Source: Alphaproteobacteria bacterium | GTDB taxonomy: Bacteria > Pseudomonadota > Alphaproteobacteria > Bin95 | Reading direction: 5' to 3' | Length of the DNA: 64,000 bases | NCBI GenBank assembly: GCA_020638555.1 | Contig: JACKII010000002.1 | Coordinates: 558,001 to 622,000, forward strand | In this document: one piece after another, positions 34,621 to 45,600 of the stretch | How the letters are laid out: each line of letters begins with the position of its first letter | Numbering within the stretch: position 1 is the first letter of the stretch | Notes under the pieces: model-generated | What the model was told of the DNA's origin: nothing | Database searches by the model: none | What the model saw: the letters and a program-made list of their open reading frames with translations, nothing else | Made by a program: the position numbers and the translations under genes

Positions 34621-34726
34621 TTTCTCCCGCGGAGGCGGGAGCCCATGCCTGAGCGTGTCTCACAAAGTCCGGACTTTGTAGGGGAGGCTCAGGCATGGAC
34701 CCCGTGTCGAGCACGGGGCGGTGGAG
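34621..34726. repeat. Dispersed palindromic repeat family B, copy 1
   Basis: One of three related intergenic elements (others near 43024 and 61159). It begins with CTCCCGCGGAGGCGGGAG, itself a small palindrome. It holds the inverted pair GCCCATGCCTGAG (34641-34653) and CTCAGGCATGG (34688-34698) flanking a variable core, here AAAGTCCGGACTTT, a perfect palindrome. It lies downstream of the LLM gene. Confidence 0.85.
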
Positions 34727-34782
34727 GAGTGGGCAATGCAGCGCGCGAACATCGGCATTGACGGTGTTCGATGAACCAGGCC

Positions 34783-34817
34783 GATCCCGGCCCACCGCTC
34801 CGCGGCGGCCGGGAAAC
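34783..34817. repeat. REP-like repeat family C, copy (inverted orientation)
   Basis: A 35-bp stretch almost identical to 61437-61471, with core CACCGCTCCGCGGCGGCCGGG. Its complement matches the CCCCGGCCGCAGCGGAGCGG cores at 48108-48142 and 48324-48360. It lies 3' of katG and can fold into a hairpin. Confidence 0.75.
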
Positions 34818-34853
34818 GGCGGCCTCGGAGCGCGTCCGAAGCCGCCGTCCGGA

Positions 34854-37061
<2,208 letters not shown>

Positions 37062-37241
37062 GGAGTCCTCCGAGCGGTGATTGATTGGACGAAATATCGA
37101 GCCACAGGGTGGCAGGGGACGGATCGGCGCTCCGATCACCACATGCGACAAATGTAGCGCCTGATCCGGTCGAATTCGATATAGCGCTCATTTGCAATCA
37201 TTATAATTTGTATTTTCTAATCTCATTCATAAGAGTTTCTG
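37062..37241. promoter_or_regulatory. katG-oxyR divergent control region
   Basis: A 180-bp gap that turns sharply AT-rich at ~37175-37240. It holds ATTATAAT at 37201-37208, which reads as a -10-like TATAAT on both strands. A loosely OxyR-like series of four tetramers at 7-nt spacing spans 37181-37217 (ATAG, TTGC, ATAA, TTTC against the consensus ATAG/CTAT alternation), a weak match. Being the only plausible control site for both genes, it probably binds OxyR. Confidence 0.55.
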
Positions 37242-38147
37242 ATGAACAACCTGACGCTCCGGCAGTTGCGCTATTTCGAGGCCGTGGCCCGGCACGGGCA
37301 TTTCGGCCGGGCGGCGGAGGCGTGCGCCATCAGCCAGCCGGCACTCTCCATGCAGATCAAGGACCTGGAGGAGGCGCTGGGGGCGGCCCTGTTCGAGCGC
37401 AGCCCGCGGCAGGTGCGCCTCACCGCCCTGGGCGAGGCGTTTGCCGGGCGCGTCCGCGACATTCTGCGGGCGGTCGACGATCTGGGCGCGCTCGCCCGTG
37501 CCTCGCGGCAGGGGCTGGCGGGGCGGCTGCGCCTGGGCGTGATCCCGACGATTGCGCCCTATCTGCTGCCGCGCATCGTCCGTGAGCTTTCGGAAGCCTA
37601 TCCGGGCTTGGACCTGCGCCTGCATGAGGCGTTGACGCAAACCCTGCTGCGGGACCTGGCCGAAGGCCGGCTGGACCTGGCCCTGGTGGCGCTGCCGGTC
37701 TCCGAAGCGTCGCTGACCGAGGTGCCCCTGTTCACCGAGGATTTTGTCCTGGTCCGCCCCGCCGGCGACGCCGACCAACCGGCCCCCACCCGCGAGATGC
37801 TGCGGGACATGCGCCTGCTGCTGCTGGAAGAAGGGCATTGCTTCCGCGATCAGGCCCTTTCCTTCTGCCAGGTCCATGCGGCCATTCCCTGGGACCTGAT
37901 GGAGGGAAGTTCGCTTTCGACGCTGGTGCAGATGGTCAGCGCCGGCATCGGGGTCACACTGATCCCCGAAATGGCGATCCCGCTGGAGACGGGCTCGGCG
38001 GCGGTATCGGTCGCCCGCTTCCGCGATCCGCGCCCGTCGCGCACCATCGGCATGATCTGGCGGGCCCAGAACCCCATGGCCGACCAGTTGATGGCGGTCG
38101 CGGACGCGGTGCGGCATGTGGCGGAGGCCTCCGGGGAGGCGCCGTAG
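37242..38147 (+). CDS. oxyR: Hydrogen peroxide-sensing LysR regulator OxyR
   Basis: A 301-aa LysR-type regulator. The N-terminal helix-turn-helix lies at ~1-60 (TLRQLRYFEAVARHGHFGRAAEACAISQPALS). The peroxide sensor pair is conserved: Cys200 and Cys209 in EEGHCFRDQALSFC, equal to Cys199/Cys208 of E. coli OxyR with the same eight-residue spacing. These cysteines separate it from ordinary LysR proteins. It should bind as a tetramer to the katG-oxyR gap and activate katG when oxidised. Confidence 0.96.
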   Translation: MNNLTLRQLRYFEAVARHGHFGRAAEACAISQPALSMQIKDLEEALGAALFERSPRQVRLTALGEAFAGRVRDILRAVDDLGALARASRQGLAGRLRLGVIPTIAPYLLPRIVRELSEAYPGLDLRLHEALTQTLLRDLAEGRLDLALVALPVSEASLTEVPLFTEDFVLVRPAGDADQPAPTREMLRDMRLLLLEEGHCFRDQALSFCQVHAAIPWDLMEGSSLSTLVQMVSAGIGVTLIPEMAIPLETGSAAVSVARFRDPRPSRTIGMIWRAQNPMADQLMAVADAVRHVAEASGEAP

Positions 38148-38189
38148 CCGATGGCGCCGGCGCGCTCCCAAAGGGGCCGGTCCGGCCGG

Positions 38190-41057
38190 CTATTGCAGCC
38201 TTTGCTCCAGGCGCGGCAGCAATTTCTCCAGCCGGTCCAGCCCGCTTTCGAGCCGCGGCAGCAGGCGTTCGATCCGTTTCAGCGTCGCCGGGTCGAATTT
38301 CGGCGGTTCGGGCCGTTTCTGCGAGCGGAACGCGATGTCGAACCCGCCCAGCACCGTCGGCGACTTCTGGGTCAGATTCAACTGCCGCAGCGAGACCTCG
38401 CCTTCGAGCCCCGGCTTCGGCGCCTGCACATAGACCCGGACCGGCTTTTCGCTCTGCGGCTCCAGCGCGAACGGCCGGCCGATCGGCAGGCCGCCGGTGT
38501 CGACCTTCCACCCCTCCGGTGCATCGACGATCAACAACGTGCGGATCGGCTCGCGGAACGGGTTGCGCACCATCAGCGTGTCACGGAACGCGCTGTCGCT
38601 GTCGGAATCCTGCAGCGACAGGTTGCGGTGGGTCATGTTGTTGTTGCGCGGCGTGGCCACGTCCACGACCAGGGTCGATTCCGCAATCGGGTCCTGCGGC
38701 GAGTCGAGCACCACCATGACGCAATAGTGCCTTGGGTTGGCCGCCGTCGGATCGACCGCGGGGGCGTGGAAGTCGAAGCTCAGGATTTGCGCCGCATCGC
38801 CGCCCGTGCCCGCGACCGAGGCGCCGGAATAGGCCAGGTTGGCGATGGTCTGCGCCGGTTCCGGATGCCAGACGGAGGTATCCGCGGAATCCGCCGGGAA
38901 GGCGGTCCAGAAATCCGCGGGCAGGGCCGGCAGCGCGGTGCCGGCGAAGGCCCAGTGGAATTTCACCGTGACCGACTCCGCCGTGACCGGGCCGCGATTG
39001 CGCACGCGGACATAGACCCGGTTCACCGTGCTCTCCACCGGGTTTTCGTCGGCGAAGGCTTCGAACGCGGCGTTCGTGGTCGGGGCGGCGGCATAGGGCG
39101 GGGCATCGACCTTGATGTCGACGCTGCGCCAGTGCGGGATGAAGCCGCGCGTGGCCTCGAACAGCGTGTTCGAGGGCTCCGCGGTGTTGCCCCAGTCCAG
39201 GCGGTTGTCGCGGATGAACACGTCGACGCCGCCCTTGCCGCCGGAGGCCACCGGGGCGGCGATGCGCACCGCCTCGAACGCGTTGAGACGGCCCCAGCTA
39301 TGGGTCGGCGTGCCGCCGGGCGCGCTGAAGCCGTTCGCCTCGGCATACTGGCCCACGGAATCCTCGATCCGGTCGGTGGTGTCCTGGATCAGGTTCTGGA
39401 TCTGGGTGCGGGTGATGGTGCCGTTCACGGTCTCGATCAGGCCGATCACGCCGGCCGTCAGCGGCGTCGCCGACGAGGTGCCGCCAAAGCATTCGGTGTA
39501 GTCGCGGGCGTTCGCGGGCGGCGGCGCGTTCTCTGCCGTCGGACAGTTGTTCACCGGGCTGCCATTGTTGTAGCCGGCGGCCCCCTGCCGGTCGGTGGTG
39601 GTGATGTTCAGCGTGCCGGTGAAGGGGTCGGCCGCGTTGTAGCCCCGGTGCGAGGGCGACAGCACATCGACGCAGTTGCCGATCGAGGAGACGATCACCT
39701 TGCGATCCTGGTTCGACGACGAGGACACGGCCAGGACGGAGGCGTTGTTGCCGACCCGCGGATCGCCGCAATTGTTCAGCGCCGTGTTGCCGGCGGCGAA
39801 TACGACCGAGAGACCGGCCGTGGCCGCCGCGTTGATCGCCGCGGTCGTGGTCGGATAGAGGCCGCTCGAACTCCAGGAATTCGAGACGATCCGGGCGCCC
39901 TCTGCCTGGGCATAGCCATAGGGCAGGCTCTTGGCGAAGTCGTTCGCCACATAGCCGGACCGCAACAGGATCAGCGTGCATTGCGGACAACTGCCGGACA
40001 CGCCCAGCGCATTGCCGCCGCGTGCCGCGGCGACGCCGGCGACCGCGGTGGCGTGGTTTTCGGTGGCGTCGTTCGGCGTCGGTGCGTTGTCGCCGCAGCC
40101 AGGCGACGTGGCGGCGGTGCAGCCCTGGAAATCCCAGCCCAGCGTATCGTCGACCCAGCCATTGCCGTCGTCGTCGATGCCATTGCCGGGGATCTCGCCC
40201 GGATTGGCCCAGAGATTGGGCGTCAGGTCGGGGTGGGTGGTGTCGAAGCCGCCATTCTCATGGATGGCGATGATCGTGCCCGCGGCCCCCTGGGTGATGT
40301 CCCAGGCCAGCGACAGGTCGGCGTCGGCATCCACCGTGCCGCCGTTCTGGCCGGTGTTGCGCAGATGCCATTGGTCGACGAAACGGGTGTCGTTCAGCAG
40401 GGTTTCGGTGTCGAACGCGACCGAGACGAAGTTGGGATAGGCGAACTCCGCCGGCGTCTTCTCGACCACCTGGCGGGCGACCGCCATCAGGTCCACCGCA
40501 TCCCGATCCGGCGCGGCGAACACCGCGTAGGATTTCAGATAGGGATGAACGGTAAGGAGCTTGAAGCCTTGCTCCTGCATCGCGGCGATCAGCCGGTCCG
40601 GCGACTCGGCCTTGGTGCTGCCGGCGACGATCTCGTCCAGTGCCACGGAGGGAATGCTGTCGCCGTCGCCCTCGCGATAGGCGAGGCCGAAGCGGACTCC
40701 GGTCCGCGCCGCCTTGGCCCGCAACTCGCGCACCAGCTTGACGAGGCCGTCGCGCCCGCTCCCGTCGTCGCGCACGCGCAGGAAGGCGAGCTGGTCGTGA
40801 TAGATCCGCTCGATCTCCAGCCCATAGGACGAGGCCAGCTCGCGCAGGGCGCGCTGTTGCTTTTCGGGATCGGGGAGATAGGCGCCGATATGGCTGACCA
40901 GCAGGCGGACCTCTGCCTTGCCCTCCGGCCCGATATAGCTGTCCGGGACGGTTTTCAGACCGTTCGGGGCGAAACTCGGTTGCGGCCCGTCCGCCACGGC
41001 AAGAAACGGCCAGACCAGAATGGCAGCGACGGCAGAGAGAAATTTCCAGTATCGCAT
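38190..41057 (-). CDS. Secreted subtilase (S8) family protein with atypical Asp site
   Basis: A 955-aa protein starting MRYWKFLSAVAAILVWPFLAVADG, a Sec signal peptide; a GTG 66 bp upstream would spoil the signal. A pro-region (~25-230) precedes the S8 domain (~260-560). His335 (NHATAVAG), the oxyanion Asn (FAAGN) and Ser528 (GTSSATP) are present. The catalytic Asp motif (D-T/S-G) is replaced by IAIHENGGFDTTHPDL, with Glu267 and Asn268 at or next to the expected position. The C-terminal ~370 residues hold beta domains (CARDB-like, NRVYVRVRNRGP) and end in a Leu-rich amphipathic helix. It is either a serine protease with a substituted Asp or a pseudo-enzyme. It is convergent with oxyR. Confidence 0.88.
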   Translation of the reverse strand: MRYWKFLSAVAAILVWPFLAVADGPQPSFAPNGLKTVPDSYIGPEGKAEVRLLVSHIGAYLPDPEKQQRALRELASSYGLEIERIYHDQLAFLRVRDDGSGRDGLVKLVRELRAKAARTGVRFGLAYREGDGDSIPSVALDEIVAGSTKAESPDRLIAAMQEQGFKLLTVHPYLKSYAVFAAPDRDAVDLMAVARQVVEKTPAEFAYPNFVSVAFDTETLLNDTRFVDQWHLRNTGQNGGTVDADADLSLAWDITQGAAGTIIAIHENGGFDTTHPDLTPNLWANPGEIPGNGIDDDGNGWVDDTLGWDFQGCTAATSPGCGDNAPTPNDATENHATAVAGVAAARGGNALGVSGSCPQCTLILLRSGYVANDFAKSLPYGYAQAEGARIVSNSWSSSGLYPTTTAAINAAATAGLSVVFAAGNTALNNCGDPRVGNNASVLAVSSSSNQDRKVIVSSIGNCVDVLSPSHRGYNAADPFTGTLNITTTDRQGAAGYNNGSPVNNCPTAENAPPPANARDYTECFGGTSSATPLTAGVIGLIETVNGTITRTQIQNLIQDTTDRIEDSVGQYAEANGFSAPGGTPTHSWGRLNAFEAVRIAAPVASGGKGGVDVFIRDNRLDWGNTAEPSNTLFEATRGFIPHWRSVDIKVDAPPYAAAPTTNAAFEAFADENPVESTVNRVYVRVRNRGPVTAESVTVKFHWAFAGTALPALPADFWTAFPADSADTSVWHPEPAQTIANLAYSGASVAGTGGDAAQILSFDFHAPAVDPTAANPRHYCVMVVLDSPQDPIAESTLVVDVATPRNNNMTHRNLSLQDSDSDSAFRDTLMVRNPFREPIRTLLIVDAPEGWKVDTGGLPIGRPFALEPQSEKPVRVYVQAPKPGLEGEVSLRQLNLTQKSPTVLGGFDIAFRSQKRPEPPKFDPATLKRIERLLPRLESGLDRLEKLLPRLEQRLQ

Positions 41058-41434
41058 CACGGCCCATTCCTTCTTCGAGGACACCAACACACCCAATAGA
41101 AAATCCGATGGATACTCTATCACGAATGATGGGCCGAAACCACTTGTGATTGAAATAGTGGCCGCCCGAAATAATAATTTATGGTGGTTCTAATTCGCGC
41201 GAGACAATAGTCGAAATTTGCGGTCTTTGGGTCGATATTTCGGCTCTTCGGTCAACCCATGTTCAAAATTCCGCCGTATTGTTGACGCAGTTTGCACCTT
41301 GAGGACGGCGGGGCCGTTGACTTGGGCGTGCACCGTTGGCGGCGAATGGCTTGATTGCCGGCGCGTACCGTTCCACCCTTTCGGATCGGCGCAGGCTCGG
41401 AGACCAACCATTGCGACGCGGAACGGGACCCAGG
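41058..41434. other. Intergenic region between divergent protease and racemase-like genes
   Basis: The first ~200 bp are AT-rich compared with the surroundings and include AATAATAATTTATGG near 41170, as expected for promoters of the divergent genes. No operator, RNA gene or repeat is recognised. TTGACG at about 41283 could be a -35 element for the + strand, but no convincing -10 follows. Confidence 0.4.
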
Positions 41435-42115
41435 GTGAAACTCGCGCTCGTCAATCCCAACACCAATGCGGACACCACCGCGGCGATGCTGGCGATTGCT
41501 CGCGATGCGGCGCCGCCGGCGGTGCAGGTCCAGGGCTTCACCGCTGCCTTCGGCGCGCCGCTGATCCAGAACCCGCCGGCCCTGGGCTTGGCCGCAGGGG
41601 CGGTCGAGGCCCTGGCCGGTTCGCTGGCCGGGTTCGACGGCGTCATTGTCTCGGCCTTCGGCGACCCGGGCCGGGACCGGCTGGCGGCGGCGCTGCCCGC
41701 TCCGGTCGTCGGCATCGCCGAGGCCGGCATGGCACTGGCCGCGCGGCGCTCCGGCGGGCGGTTTGCGGTGGTCACCACCACGCCCGACCTGACCGAGAGC
41801 ATCCGCGAGACCGCGCGCGCCTATGGCCATGGCGAGGCCCTGGTGGCCGTGCGCACCACCCGCGGAGACGCCGCCGCCCTCATGGCAGACCCGCCGCGGC
41901 TGCAACAGGCCCTGGCGCAGCTGATCGCGGACGCGGTTGCGCAGGACGGTGCGCGGGCCATCGTCATCGGCGGCGGGCCGCTCGCCCTGGCGGCCCGCCG
42001 GCTTTCGGGCCGGTTTGCGGTGCCGATCATCGAACCCATTCCGGCGGCGGTCGCGCATCTTTGCCGGCTTCTGAAGGCGCCGGAAGCGGAAAACGCCGCG
42101 CGGCCCGGCCGCTGA
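41435..42115 (+). CDS. Asp/Glu (hydantoin) racemase-fold protein lacking catalytic cysteines
   Basis: The likely start is GTG 41435, giving VKLALVNPNTNADTTAAM, the conserved N-terminus of hydantoin/Asp-Glu racemases (226 aa, normal length); an ATG 99 bp upstream adds an unrelated extension. In active hydantoin racemases two cysteines near 76 and 181 do the proton transfer. Here the first motif (usually ACFGDPG) reads SAFGDPG, with Ala at ~74. The second (usually GCAGM) reads GGGPL, with Gly at ~180. The only Cys is near the C-terminus (HLCRLL). The fold is clear, but racemase chemistry is unlikely. It may be a decarboxylase-like relative, a binding protein or a decayed enzyme. Confidence 0.8.
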   Translation: MKLALVNPNTNADTTAAMLAIARDAAPPAVQVQGFTAAFGAPLIQNPPALGLAAGAVEALAGSLAGFDGVIVSAFGDPGRDRLAAALPAPVVGIAEAGMALAARRSGGRFAVVTTTPDLTESIRETARAYGHGEALVAVRTTRGDAAALMADPPRLQQALAQLIADAVAQDGARAIVIGGGPLALAARRLSGRFAVPIIEPIPAAVAHLCRLLKAPEAENAARPGR

Positions 42116-42216
42116 CGCGAGCGGCAAAATCTTGCTAGGCTCGGCCGGCAATCGCTCGACACCATCGCCGTCGACCCTGCCGATACGGGCCGGCGGCCAA
42201 CAGGAGGAACAGGCCC

Positions 42217-42987
42217 ATGAGCCCGTTGTTGCAGGGACATATCGCGGTCGTCACCGGCGGCGGCTCCGGCATCGGAGAAGCCATCGCGCTCGGCTATGCG
42301 GAGCAGGGCGCGACCGTCGCCGTGCTGGACGTCAACGCCACGGCGGGCGCCGACACGGCCCGGCAGATCGCGACCGCCGGCGGCCGCGCCACCAGCCTGG
42401 AGGTCGACGTGACCGACCGGGCCGCCTGCGACGCCGCGGCGGCTGAGGTGCAGCGGCAGTTGGGCCCGATCTCGATCCTGGTGAACAATGCCGGCATCAA
42501 CCGCCGCACGCCGATCACCGGCGACAAGGCCGCGGTGCGCCAGGACTGGGACGACATCATCGACCTGAACATCAAGGGCGTGTTCAACATCACCCACGCC
42601 TTTCTGGACCAGTTGCGGGCGACCAAGGGGCGCGTGGTCAATATCGGCTCGATCCAGTCCTTCGTGCATGTGCGCTGGCCGAACTCGGCCGCCTACACCA
42701 CGTCCAAGCACGGCGTGCTGGGCTTCACCCGCGCGCTGGCGGCGGAACTGGGGCCGGAGGGCATTCGCGTCAACGCCATCGGCCCGGGCATGATCGAAAC
42801 GCCGCTGAACAAGGCCGCGCGCGAGGCGAACCCGGACATGGTGGCCCAGGTGATGAGCCACACGCCGCTGGGGCGCCCCGGCAAGCCCGGCGACATTGTC
42901 GGGCCGGCGATCTTTCTCGCCTCCGATCTGGCCGCCTACGTGACCGGCGGCATCGTCATGGCGGACGGCGGTTTCCGCAGCGTCTAG
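42217..42987 (+). CDS. SDR family oxidoreductase (gluconate/3-ketoacyl reductase-like)
   Basis: A 256-aa classical SDR after GGAGGAACAG: TGGGSGIGEAIALGYAEQGA, NNAGINRR, catalytic Ser (NIGSIQS) and YTTSKHGVLGFTRALAAELG, with the end GGIVMADGGFRSV. It resembles sugar-alcohol or gluconate dehydrogenase-type SDRs. It follows the racemase-fold gene on the same strand with a 101-bp gap, so co-expression is possible. Confidence 0.92.
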   Translation: MSPLLQGHIAVVTGGGSGIGEAIALGYAEQGATVAVLDVNATAGADTARQIATAGGRATSLEVDVTDRAACDAAAAEVQRQLGPISILVNNAGINRRTPITGDKAAVRQDWDDIIDLNIKGVFNITHAFLDQLRATKGRVVNIGSIQSFVHVRWPNSAAYTTSKHGVLGFTRALAAELGPEGIRVNAIGPGMIETPLNKAAREANPDMVAQVMSHTPLGRPGKPGDIVGPAIFLASDLAAYVTGGIVMADGGFRSV

Positions 42988-43023
42988 TGGGCTTTCGGCT
43001 CTGGTTGAGCCAATCTCCTGCCT

Positions 43024-43158
43024 CATCTCCCGCGGAAGCGGGAGCCCATGCCTGAGAGCTTCTCACAGGACACGGACTCTGTACTGGTTTCTCAGGCATG
43101 GGTCCCCGCTTGCGCGAGGACAGGGAAGATGGCGTGGCGAGCCAGCGGGAAAAGAATC
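43024..43158. repeat. Dispersed palindromic repeat family B, copy 2
   Basis: Starts with CTCCCGCGGAAGCGGGAG. It has the inverted pair GCCCATGCCTGAG (43044-43056) and CTCAGGCATGGGT (43091-43103). The similarity to the copy at 61159-61288 continues through GGGTCCCCGC...CGAGGACAGGGAAGATGG to GAGCCAGCG. It lies in the gap between the SDR and deacetylase genes. Confidence 0.88.
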
Positions 43159-43253
43159 CGCTCCAGGCCCGCGGTTGTGACGGGTCTTGCCGGTTGTCTG
43201 CCACAACCCCATGTGTGGTCCTGGATTGCGAAGGGCACCTTCCGGGACGAAGC

Positions 43254-44018
43254 ATGGCGACTTGGCTGGACCTCGAACGGGAATTGCGGACCTGGCGGGC
43301 AGCCGGTGAGACACCCACTTTCTGGTGGCGCGACGACGATGCCGACGCGCCGACCGCGGCGCTGGAGCGCCTGCTGGCGCTGGCCGACGGGCATGGCGCG
43401 CCGCTGCATCTGGCGGTGGTGCCGCGGGACGTGTCGCCGGAACTGGCGCCCCTGCTGGGGCAGTCGGGCGAGGTCTATGTGCTTCAGCACGGCTTTGCGC
43501 ACGTCAATCACGAACCGGCCGGCGCGCCGGCCGCGGAGGTGGGGCAGGGCCGACCCGCAACCCTGAAGCTGCGCGATCTCCGCGAGGGCTGGCGCCGGCT
43601 GCGGGCGGCGCAGTTGCCCAACCTGCTGCCCGGCCTGACGCCGCCCTGGAACCGGATTTCCCACGATACCGTCGTGCAATTGCCGCGGCTCGGCTATCGC
43701 CTGCTGTCGACCGGCTATCCGCGCAAGGCCCGGAAGGCGGCGCCGGGCCTGCATCGTGTCAACATCCATGTGGACCCGATCCGCTGGAAGCGGGGGCCGG
43801 AATTCCGCCAGGTCGAGGGCACGCTGGAATTGCTGACCGAACATCTCGCCCGGCGGCGACTGGGTGTGGTCGATCCCGCCGAGCCGACCGGCCTTTCCAC
43901 CCACCATCTCCAGACCGGCGAGCCGGTGTGGGAGTTCCTGGACCAGCTTCTGGAACGCCTGACCCACCGGGAGCGCGGCCGATGGGTGCGTCTCGCCTCC
44001 ATCCTCGAATCCGGTTAG
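43254..44018 (+). CDS. Polysaccharide deacetylase-like (NodB fold) protein
   Basis: A 254-aa protein. The start ATG 43254 gives MATWLDLERELRTW; the frame is open further up, but that part is repeat DNA. Key motifs are FWWRDDDADAPTAALERLL (metal-site Asp cluster), LQHGFAHVNHEP (metal His) and LTPPWNRISHD, as in NodB-homology proteins. Members of this compact branch have unknown substrates; deacetylation of a polysaccharide or other N-acyl group is inferred. It has no signal peptide, so is probably cytoplasmic. The GNAT gene follows after 9 bp, so the two are likely co-transcribed. Confidence 0.8.
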   Translation: MATWLDLERELRTWRAAGETPTFWWRDDDADAPTAALERLLALADGHGAPLHLAVVPRDVSPELAPLLGQSGEVYVLQHGFAHVNHEPAGAPAAEVGQGRPATLKLRDLREGWRRLRAAQLPNLLPGLTPPWNRISHDTVVQLPRLGYRLLSTGYPRKARKAAPGLHRVNIHVDPIRWKRGPEFRQVEGTLELLTEHLARRRLGVVDPAEPTGLSTHHLQTGEPVWEFLDQLLERLTHRERGRWVRLASILESG

Positions 44019-44027
44019 AAATTTCTC

Positions 44028-44888
44028 ATGGTCGACGTCGTCTCAGCCCATCCCGACCAGCGCGATGACGTGGCGCGCTTCATGCAGACCGTGTTCCCGC
44101 GGGCGAAATGGCCGTTGGCGGGGTGGCAGGCGCTGCTCGCCGGCCGCTGGAACCGCCCGGGCGACCCGTATGCCATCGTCGCCATGGACGGCGACCGCAT
44201 CGCCGGCGCGCTGGCCATGATCATGGCGGAGCGCATGACCGACCGCGGCCCGCACCGCACCGCCAATCTCAGCTCCTGGTATGTGCTGGCCGACTATCGC
44301 GGCCAGAGGGTCGGCCAACGCATGCTGGCGCTGGCGCTTTCCGACCCGAGCGTGACCATCACCGATTTCACCGCCTCGAAAATGGTGATCCCCGGGGTCC
44401 AGAGGGCAGGGCTTCGGGTGCTGGACCAGGAACGCTGCCTGTGGCATCGCTCGGCCGATGCGGGGGCGCGCTGGCCGATCCATCGGGACCCGCTGGCTCT
44501 GGGCGAGGCGCTTGCCGCCGCCGATCGCCGGGTGCTGGAAGACCATGAGGGCCTGTCCCTGACGCCGCTGGCCATCGAGACGCCGGACGGGCTGTGCGTT
44601 CTCATCCTGTCGGTGCAGCGCAAGGGCCCGGATTATCTCACCTATGAGGTGCTGTATGCCGGCGACCGCGTGTTGCTGACCCGGTATGCGCGCGCCATTG
44701 CCGACAGCATCCTGCCGGATGACGGTGCGGTCTTCTCCGTCGACCGGCGGTTTCTGACCGGACCGGTGGCGTGCGACCGCGAGCAGGAAATCCCCGTGCC
44801 GCGGCTGTACCGGCCCGCCCAGTTGGAACCGGGCGAGATCGACAAGCTGTATTCGGAAGTCGTGCTTCTGAACATGAAGCTGGACTGA
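44028..44888 (+). CDS. GNAT family N-acetyltransferase
   Basis: A 286-aa protein whose N-terminal ~140 residues have the GNAT pattern: DDVARFMQTVFPRAKWPLAG, AIVAMDGDRIAGALAMIMAE, and the acetyl-CoA binding loop YRGQRVGQRMLALAL. The C-terminal ~130 residues form a second unassigned alpha/beta part. In sugar-polymer clusters a GNAT of this kind modifies an amino sugar, which would fit its pairing with the deacetylase gene, but no other polymer genes are nearby. Confidence 0.8.
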   Translation: MVDVVSAHPDQRDDVARFMQTVFPRAKWPLAGWQALLAGRWNRPGDPYAIVAMDGDRIAGALAMIMAERMTDRGPHRTANLSSWYVLADYRGQRVGQRMLALALSDPSVTITDFTASKMVIPGVQRAGLRVLDQERCLWHRSADAGARWPIHRDPLALGEALAAADRRVLEDHEGLSLTPLAIETPDGLCVLILSVQRKGPDYLTYEVLYAGDRVLLTRYARAIADSILPDDGAVFSVDRRFLTGPVACDREQEIPVPRLYRPAQLEPGEIDKLYSEVVLLNMKLD

Positions 44889-44918
44889 CGTCCGACCGCT
44901 GGACCGAACCGCCCGCGG

Positions 44919-45581
44919 CTACGCCCAGCGTGCCGTGTCGGCGCGATCGTCGGCGGTCAGCAGCGTCGTGGTATGGACCATGGTCCAGTCGCAGAGATCG
45001 TAGCGGCGGCTGAGCTTGCGGCGCACCTCTTCCTCCGCGGCACCCTGCGGGATTTTCGAGCGCTCCCACATGGCGAGGTCCGGGCGGCGGGTCAGCAGCA
45101 GCGAGCGCACCGGCGCATCCGCCGCGCCACCGTCCGGCTCCCGCAGCCGCCAGAGGCCGATGACCTGCGAGTCGTAGGACGCCTCGAACCCCGGCCAGGC
45201 ACCCGCGCAGAGGGCCAGGAACTCGTCCCAGTGCCGGGCCGGCGTCTCGAACCAGCGAAAGGCGAAATTGCCCTGGCGCCGCGGCGGCTCGATCCGCTCG
45301 GGGCGCAGGGTCGGGGTCATGGCAGACGCAGACGCCTTACGGATCGAACCCACATCCTCCGTCAGCAGGCGGGCGGCATGGTCCGCGCCGGCGCCGCCCG
45401 GCCAGGCGGTGATGACGTTCAACTCGTCCCGCGGCGCGCCGATCTGGCTGCGCCAGATGCCGAACAGCACACCCCCCGCCGTGGCGAGCCTTGGCGCGGC
45501 GTCGGCTTGCAGCGCCTGGGCGACATCGGCCCAGGCGCGGGGCTCGCACGCCAGCCGGTGGTGGACGTACAGGTCCGTCAA
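44919..45581 (-). CDS. NIPSNAP/EthD-like dimeric alpha-beta barrel protein
   Basis: A 220-aa protein with two ferredoxin-like halves: MTDLYVHHRLACEPRAWADV, LFGIWRSQIGAPRDELNVITAWPG, then NFAFRWFETPARHWDEFLALCAGAWPGFEASYD and VIGLWRLREP. This pattern is typical of NIPSNAP-type proteins. The function of the family in bacteria is not settled. It lies 19 bp downstream of the acyl-CoA dehydrogenase gene on the same strand, so it is probably the last gene of that operon. Confidence 0.72.
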   Translation of the reverse strand: MTDLYVHHRLACEPRAWADVAQALQADAAPRLATAGGVLFGIWRSQIGAPRDELNVITAWPGGAGADHAARLLTEDVGSIRKASASAMTPTLRPERIEPPRRQGNFAFRWFETPARHWDEFLALCAGAWPGFEASYDSQVIGLWRLREPDGGAADAPVRSLLLTRRPDLAMWERSKIPQGAAEEEVRRKLSRRYDLCDWTMVHTTTLLTADDRADTARWA

Positions 45582-45600
45582 GGCCAGAGGCCCCCGAACC

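Noticed and set aside
38151..41099. 982-aa + strand open frame opposite the subtilase-like gene
   Set aside because: The minus strand has a signal peptide and S8 motifs; the + frame is an Arg-rich shadow.
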